Positions 39,501-48,500 of a stretch of DNA of 64,000 nt are shown here, piece by piece; the first letter of the stretch is position 1; every line of letters begins with the position of its first letter. The translations under genes were made by a program, and so were the position numbers. The DNA is from Cylicocyclus nassatus (Eukaryota; Nematoda; Chromadorea; Rhabditida; Strongylidae). The notes beneath the pieces were generated by a model. It was not told the DNA's origin and ran no database searches. It saw only the letters and a list, made by a program, of their open reading frames with translations. Location of the stretch: positions 15,842,347 through 15,906,346 of the forward strand of contig CATQJL010000316.1 in the NCBI GenBank assembly GCA_958299035.1, read 5' to 3'.

Positions 39501-42500
39501 TGACTTCATAAGAATAATAAAATAACCTAAATTTGAATTTTATTTTCATGCGCAAGATTGAATTAGAAAAAAGTTACCGTACCAAGATACCGCTGCCATA
39601 ATGCGAAATGGCGCTGATCTGATGAAAATACTTTAAATTGATTACATTACCTTAGCAGGATATTTGAGCAGTTCAAAGCGGTGACTATGGCCTTTTATAC
39701 TATGTCCATCATATTCTACAAGGGGGGGGGGGATAAAGGAGAGATTAGACAGGAGGAAATTCAAAAATTGTTAGTCTTATACCTAAATTGATTGGGCATA
39801 AGTACATCTCCTCGGCAAAGTTGCAAGCTGCTAAGAGTTCTGTAAAACGGTCGTGATTTTACAGTTGATATGATCTAGAATATACAATCGATTGATCAGC
39901 TGATATTTTAGATTTGTCCTGATTGTAATAACAAGTGCGAAAAAGTTGTCAATATTGATTCAGCTCAAACTCCATCTTTTCTCAAGATTTACGAGCTCAA
40001 GAATATCTTACAGTAATCTTACCGTAATATTAGTCAGCTAATTCAGAATCTTATTTAGTCAATCAATACCGATGATGCAGATCTTGATAGTGATAATGAG
40101 AATGAAAAGGAATAATAAATCATCTAAAGCTGCTGGCTATTACATCTTTGGGTTAAAAGAAAAAATAATTAATAATCTACAGTAATATTACCGTAATACT
40201 ACAGTCAGCATAAATTGTTCTGGGTAAATTCGATCACTTCAACGTTAAGTGTAATTTTGATGACGATTGTAAGTATGGAAAAATCAATAATTTATCGACT
40301 TGGACCCCGGCTTATTACAGACCAACTAAATTTCATTTTACAGTGACGTTACCGTAATACAACAGTCAGTATGGATATCTTATCTTCTGCATCTCCTGCT
40401 TATTCAAAACAGAGTGTATATTCTGCTGACAATGATGAAGATAACTTATGCTGTTACTGTAAGATTACTGTAGCATAATCTGTGGCAGACGCACCAAAAT
40501 GATAGGCTAAAAATTTAGAGCTCTTAGGAATTTTGAAATGGAAGCAACGAACGAATCGAACGCGCAAGAGAAAAGTAGCTCTAGAACTCGACTTGATGAG
40601 GTCCAGAACAGCGCGTTTAAATACCACTAACAATCGCGAACCCGAATGAATGAGGCCTGGAACACCAGCCGAGGAGAGGAAAATTAAGCACGGCCGCAGT
40701 GGAAAAATAAGGGCATCAGCCCGGATGTCCATACACACGGCTGCGTTTGCACAGATGCCCCCCCCTCCTCCCAGTCAGAAGAGAGAATTTGTTGAAATGA
40801 ACGCTTGTTGTTAGACGAGTACTGGCTATGTTATTTGGCGAGAACGTTAGTCTTATGAATGTGAATATTTGTTTGGCAGCAGCGGTGGTAGCGATGGTGA
40901 GCTAGGGCAAGGGGGAGGGGGGTATAGGGGACATGATTAATTATTAAAATGTGTTTGTGGCGAGTGATTGAGAGTGTGGACGAGCTCCAAGCTTGGAGTG
41001 TGGGAGTTTGCTATCGGGGGCAGCTGCAGCCGTGCGAGCAAACTTGACATAGCTGGATTGCTAAGCTTGAAATAGATGGAGAGCTGGAGAGGTGGGGAGG
41101 GGGGGGGAGAAGGAGAGGGATGGGGAGGGGCTGAAGGTAGGGTAAATTTCGAAAAGAAGGAGTGGACAGAGAGAATACTTTTGAGGAGCATTACAAATGC
41201 ATGAAGTACAAAAAATGCACCCTGAAACAGCCAAACGAGATCAGGAAAAATACGTGTAATAACTTGCTTTGTGAGAATGCACACTGTGCGCGCCATCTCA
41301 CGACTACTCACTGTGAACGGCTAAAAAAGACGACAAATAACCGATTTTTTTCCGCAATTGATTGTACTTTTCCTTCATGGTTACATCAATGAAAATTTTT
41401 CCTGTTTCAACGTAGACTGAGAAATAGGCATAAGCGTTGCGGCGAAACTAGACGTAGTTCCGAGAGAGTTGGAGAGAGTATGCAAAGAGAGGAGAGGGCA
41501 GACGTGGTCCCGACGCGGTACCTCGCCCATGAGATAGCTGGAGGGGTACGATCGCAGAAGAAATCTCATTTCCTCTACCTAGCTCATATAGAGAGCAAAA
41601 CAAAAAAAGAATCAGCTACTTGTGAGCAAATAGTCGCGAAAAACTGCGCATGTTGTGCAGTACACACAATAACACATAACTGACAAAATGCATTCAAAAC
41701 ATGGCGATTCAAATGACGCAATTCTTGGCTAAGACTCATAGAGAAGTTCAAGCAATATCATTCGAGGACTACAACTAGTTTTGCTCCCATATTAGTCACT
41801 AAACTGGAATTTCATGATTTTATGATGGTCATAGAGGACAAGGAAGAATGTAAGAGAGCGAATAGATGAGAAGAGGTGGAGAAAAATCGATGCATACCAA
41901 ACTGGAATTTAAAATTTTCTGTGAATTCTCACAAGCTTTTAAAAAATGCATTGCTTCAGAATATGTACGCTGCAGTGTAGAAAACCCGCAAAACAGTAGT
42001 TTTGTTAAAAACCACATATTTCTGAACGGCAAAAATAAAATTCAACTTTGATATTGAATGTTTGATCCTAACGGCACAGACGCTACCTAATATATAAAGA
42101 GTCGTTAGCTCAATTCAAAAACCTTTTTAGCGGGAAACCGAGGCGGGTCCCGAAGCGAACGCTCTTTTAAATAGCACCTTTAGATTACTGGTTCACTAGT
42201 TATAATGAGAAAAAAAACAGCGTAAAACGGCTAGGAGATACCACAAGGTCATTTAGAATTCAACGTATTGAAAATCATCGACAATAAGGTCCTACCGATG
42301 CAATGCTCGAAAAGTTGTGCAATTGCACAAAACGACTGATCACATGAAGGCCATACTTCGTCATATTGTTTGCACATCATACATCAACTCCAGACATAAC
42401 AAAGTGACTCGTTCAAATTGCTATGTCTCTACGTCATCAAACGACTTTGAACTAAACCAGGCATTATATGTTTCGTTCCTGATGTATGATGTGCAATTGC

Positions 42501-45500
42501 ACCACTGCCAGAAATGCGTTCATGCATAGAGAAAGAATTAATAAAAAATGGTTAGTTGCAAAAAGCAAGTTGAACATTCTCAAAGGTAGAACATGAAACG
42601 ACAAAGATGATAACGAAGCTATCAAAAGCCAGTAAGCTTCGCCTACTTGGACATCCGTCACAAATCATGCATCTTTACGTATTATAATCAATACCAGTCT
42701 GCGCAAGAGGTATATCTAACTTTGCCAGCATCATTATTCAAGTTGAAACATACTGGAAAAGGGAGAAATTTCTAGCTTTACCGTAACCCCAAAGAGCCAT
42801 CAGAAGCTCATTATCCTTATTTAGTGCATATACGCAACGCGTTGGAAATGAAACTGGATACGCATAAGCTGTTCAGAACTACGGAAACTTTTGAAAGAAT
42901 GGAACTTCGGAGGGAGGGAGAGGGTGGAAGGGCAGAAAAGCAGAGGCGAAATATAAATTTTCTAAGAAATCGAACGAAGTCTGCATACTCCGCAAATAAA
43001 ATGCTTCCAGTTCGCTAAAAGTATGTCCTTTTGGGAAGACCATGCCCCTTTTGCGCAACCACGCCCCTTTTTGGCTAAGCTCCAGCATGCCATCTGTGCT
43101 ATATACGGGGTATGCGAATCGAATGAAGCAAATTCTACATATTTTGTAGATAACTCTTTCTTTTTTGGTGAAGCAGAAAAACTTCTGATACCACGCCCCT
43201 TTTTGCAGTTGTTGCAGGTTAAATTTGTAGCGTCCGCAATTGCACCATTTCATGATAACCCATATTTTCTTATTTTCTTATTTCTCTCTTCTTTCTCATC
43301 CTTATCTTTTCCATTACTTTCTCTCAGCTCTTCACCAGCGAAACTCACGTCGGCGCCAGTTTCCTGTGACGAACGATTCTTGTCGAGTCGAAGTTCTTGA
43401 TGCGTACTGTATTGCGCAAATATGGTCCTGCCACGAATCTAAAATAAGGACATATGGTCCTGGCACGAATTTACACAGGACTAATTGTTTTCTTTTTCAA
43501 CTAGAATTTTGCATTTTTTCTTATAGCGTGGGTTGTAACCTACGTCATTTGATCGTCAATTTTGTTGATGTAAGATAAACACTTCTACCCCCACGTCAGA
43601 GAACGTTGTTTTTTTTTTTTGCGAAAATTTTACCATTTCCATTTGAAATTGCATATCACGAGAAAAGACGTAGAAAATTGAGAAATTATCATTTAAATGA
43701 CATCACCGCCCACCTGAATCGGTACGGCATTCATTGACGTGACAAAACCGACAGCGCTGTGTTCGTCTTCGTACTCAACAAATGCCTAAAAAATTCACTA
43801 TTGACGTCATTGTCGTCATCAACAATTACGTTTTCAGCAGAACTTGTTTTGTACCGGTATTATTTAGAGTTTAATGCGCACATTATACCCTGCAAAGTTT
43901 TTCGGAAGACATCATAAGGCACGAAAATTAAGAATACATGGATGTATTAGACTTAATGGAGACAGACGAACAAAAATCTTTGATTGAATCATATTATATG
44001 AATAACGTCTGTCTACATGAAGCTGCAAATGCAGAATAAAAAAACTTCTTTAGCCAAGGGAGGAAGATATTATTGAATAGGAGCTTTTAGAACTTCTGTA
44101 TATGTAGGCCATGTAAGAGCTGGCTAAGGGGCGTAAACTAAGCTATTGTACAAAAAAAACAGCCCATATAATTTATTTATGGCCGAAAAATTTAATTCCA
44201 AGATCCCGCCCAGTACCGTACTCGGATTGGTGCGCTAGAACAAGTACGGTACTGGGCGGGGAGATCAAAGGGAATGTCTCGACCACGAATGATAATTATG
44301 AGTTGGCTTTCAGATAGGTTTGATTGAGTTCAGCTAATCAATTAGCGCATCTCATGATCCCCGGATTGCCCCTACATTGCATTAAAAAAATTTTTTTTAC
44401 AAATAAAAGGAGATTTCGGATACGCTTGTTGGCTACACAAGTGCGTAACATGGTTTGTTGCCAGCAAAAAATTTCAGTAAATTCACCAGTACCAAAAGTT
44501 CATTTCAGGGTAAAATGTGTGGTGCGCAATTAGATCCTCTATACAAGATACAAGCTATTCTTAGTCAAATTACCATGATTATCTAGTCAATATTGATGTC
44601 TTGCAGTTTTTTTATTTGACTCAAGTTTTAGACGAAGGTGACGGCGCAAGAGAAAAAATTCAAGTATTTTAAAGCATTCACGCAATAAACTAGAAAACCC
44701 AAATTACTTTAAAAAAATCCCTTCCACGAATTTTTAGTCTGTTGATTTGCAAATATCAGAAACTACTTTTGCACAAAAGAATTTGAAATAAAAATAAATG
44801 ATAAAGTTGAGGAACGAGTCAGTTAAAAAGGTAAAAGTAAAATATGGTAAAGGCTACTGCATGACGTAGGCGCAGAAGCAGCATTAGCTGAGCGGGCGCG
44901 AACGCGGCGCGCGCCTATCTTCACCGTTGCAAATCCTGCTCCTCATGCGCTCTACGGTTAATAAAGCCGCGTTCGCGCTCAAAGATATTGCGCCCTCGTC
45001 AAGCAGCGGAGTATAAATCAATATTTGGTATCAGTTCGATCCTTAGATAAAGAAAAGTGGCAGCATTATACCCATGGCCTTTCGTGGCTTAGATATCTAA
45101 TTTTTTCTGCTTTTTCTTTTCCTGACTGCTGCAAACCAAGTCCAAAAATCAGACTCACTCTTTTCAATGTGCTCAAATAAATAAATTCAAAATAAAAATT
45201 GAATCTTTTCAATCCCTTTGCAATACCCTGCAAGAAATTTTTCATTTGCACAAAATAACAGTTAGTTTTCCCTCTCTTCAATAGAAGAAATTTACCCTCT
45301 AACTTCTTGATAAAATCCCCTGAAAGACAAAACTTTTAAAGGTTTAACCCTCACGCATTATCCTTCAATTTTTTCTAGTTCACGTTCAATAAAGTTTTTC
45401 ATATACCAAAAAAATACAATACAATACTCTCTTGTTATTCAAAATATACTGTAAATCAGTTAATGATACCTATTAAACAGAAAACTGCCTGATAAAATGC

Positions 45501-48500
45501 ATCTATTCGCTAAGAGCGGAGAAGAGAATAAAAGAGAAAATAGGGGGATTTGAGGGGTCCGATGGGACGAAGTCCACAATTTGCCAAATAATGTAAGTGG
45601 GAATTTTTTGTTCAAAGAGGAATTCGTCGAGTTCAAGACAAACTTGCGGAATGAGTGCTACCCTTCGCCCACTACACAATTATGATAAATGCGCTGTAGT
45701 TTACGAAAAATTGCAGACGCAGCCTTTTAACAGCTATCAGTCGCTGCCATGACGGAAATAATATTCAACACTTCAATCAACTGGAAATTAGCTGAACTTT
45801 CAACATTGTTATTTTAATTTGACGCCATTAAATCTGACTTTGAAATATAAAAGATGAATTTGCACCGTAATATTGCATTTTTCTCGAAATAACGATGATT
45901 CACTGACGGAAGCAAATATTATTTTGCTGATGTAAAAGTGATTCATTATAAACCTAATAACATTTGGATATCTTAGTCAACAATAATAGTAACAATAGAA
46001 TGAAACAAATATACACAAAAATTATCAAAAAGCGCAAAGTAATCGATATAAAGACTTGAATTATTGATCGAAAAATTGGTGATTTACCTGACTTTTACCC
46101 TTGAGCATCATGTAATTAGATAAGGGACCATAGGGGACGCATAGCTGTATCAGCTCCACATCGACCATGTCCGGAGGTATGTTTCTGGAATGTCTATTTT
46201 GCTCTATCCACATCTCTTTGACACTCATTCATTTTATAGTGAAAAGCCAAAGGTTTCTGATAGATGTCATGTTATGGACAAAGCATTGACAGAACGTTAT
46301 TTTTTATTCATGAAAAAGGAGTTTTGTAACGTTTTGTATCCTGAAAATGTGCAAAAGAAACTCATGATTGGTCATAGGTGTTACTGTGTTACTGTACTAG
46401 TAGATCAGAAAAAGGTATCTATGGTTATGTCAATGGGATTCGCGGAAGCAAATTTGCGAAAATTCCCGTCCTCAGGCAAGTCTAAATTCGCTTGCAGCTA
46501 TCAAATTTTAATTAAAGATGTTACGACCACGACCCGGAAATTCCGCAAATTCGCAAACCCCGCAAACTCGCAAACTTCGCGATTTCCGCGAGATGGCCGT
46601 ATTCCATTGTCATAACTGTGTTATGAGCTTGTGAAAACTACTATTTATTTCGTTTGATTAGGAAGGAAACTATTACAGAGGATACATACTTGCTGGACCT
46701 CTAAGTGCACATTGAATAAAAATTTTTCGAGAAGCAGGTTGTAAAAAAACTGTCAAAATTGGCATTTCTGCATAAAAAGGCTTTGCCGCTCTTGGTATAA
46801 ATGATAAAAGGCTATATATGATAAAAGGCATATCAGTAGCAAGAAAAATATCTCCAATAATTGAAAAGATTTCCTGGATTATGATATTCCCAGATTACCA
46901 CAAAATTATTACCACCTGTTTTAGAGCGCGATATTTTTGATGTGAGAACATAGCAGACTAGAAACTAACACATTCAACGTTAATGTAGTATACACTTTTC
47001 AAATAATTTTTTTTTGCTGCCGACAAAATTTACCCGGGCATTTGTGCGGTAAAGCCTGCGCGGACAACTGTCACAGATTATCTGTGTAAAGCTGCATGTC
47101 CTGTGTGAGATGTCCGTCCAAGTGAAAAACTCTCTACTGTTGGAAACACGGTAATGGATGGCACAAAGTACCAGAAATTTGTCAAAAGACGCCGAAAAAT
47201 CACTATATTTTTAAAGAAACGTATAAAGCGTAAGCTTATGTTGGCAAAGAAATTATTGTGATCAGTTTGTCATTTTTGATTTTTCAGCTTGCAAAATTTG
47301 ATCCCAAACAGAAAATCTTGTGGCTCAAATGAACTGGGGGTTGAAAAATAGTTTGATCGCTCATTAAAATATCATAGATTACCACAATATTCAAAAATCT
47401 CACGATCTTCAAAGATTTTGCCTCTGTTTCGTTAAAAGACCCTCCAACCCCCTCCCCCCCCCCTGCTAGCTACACTTTTTTCTCGTCTCACTTTCAAAAC
47501 TCTCATGAATTCTCGCAATTCTCTTCGCAAGTGCATTTTCTTTCAAATATATGCAAATGTGTAGCAAAACAACGCATCGATTTCCTCAGCTGTGATGACG
47601 GAGAGCGCGCGAACGGAATTGAAATGCACTTGCATATGCAGTATTTTATGAGAGTTGAAAGAGCCTTTGGACATTGAGATCTTAATAAATAAATGAAAAG
47701 ATGCTGGACGAACACGAAGAATGCGAACACTAACCTTATATGAACAACGCGTGAACGAGGGGTGCTCGACGAGGTGGCTGTGCAGTGGGTGTTGGGTGCA
47801 GAAGCTATCTGAACAGGTTCCTTCAGAAATCTTTGAATCTAAACAAAATTGAGTACGTAGACTTCTTCTGTGGAAACAATTGGGGAGTCCCATGTAAGCT
47901 ATTTCCCGAAAGGCAGCTCAAAAGAATCATTAGCGACCGAGTGATACATCTCTGAACTCTCGTCCAGACCGTAACCATGCATCCTCGAGTGCGGTAGAGG
48001 GTACGGTCTGGGCGAGGATCTAGAACTAAATTTTTTGACCACCATCAAATCATACGCGATGCCGCTTGAGCTATGCCTTAATTAGGGTCTCCCAATCAGT
48101 TTCTTAAGGGACCCGGGCACCCTGAAAGTTCATTTTTCAAATGGTCGGCCAAAATTACCGTACCTGTGCTAGTGGTTGTCCAGCCAATAATTGTGCTGTT
48201 GTAAGACCGTTCATCTGACTAATATACTGCGTATATAAAGCAGTCGGATCGAGTTTGGCCTGAAAAATTCTTTGCTTCAGAAGAAAAAAAAAAGCAATTT
48301 GCATGTCTATATTGATTACAGTATGGATTGAAAAATCTAAGGGTTAAGATGGATAAAATTGTATTATCGATGAAGAGTTTGTAAATAAATAAAAATAACG
48401 CAAAAATACAGTCTAAGGCCGCGGTTATGAATCTATACTGTTACTTATTGCAAGAAAAATACAAAATCTTTCTTAGAAATTCTGGAGCATTTAGCAGAAC

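Larger units (their letters stand above)
16484..43348 (-). other. ptb-1: Giant ptb intron 7 (about 26.9 kb)
   Basis: This intron separates exon 7 (end of RRM1, [10 protein letters not shown]) from exon 8 (RRM1-RRM2 linker). It holds a non-LTR retrotransposon, at least 22 G or C tracts of 10 or more, two spaced repeat arrays (27610-28215, 40005-40475), several inverted repeats and a few exon-like + strand stretches. GC-rich patches at about 26030-26310, 28320-29050 and 33830-34360 stand out from the AT-rich background and could mark internal promoters or alternative first exons. No ptb-like coding exon was found inside, and the flanking phases (0/0) do not demand one. Stretches not listed separately show nothing I can name. 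Confidence 0.8.
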
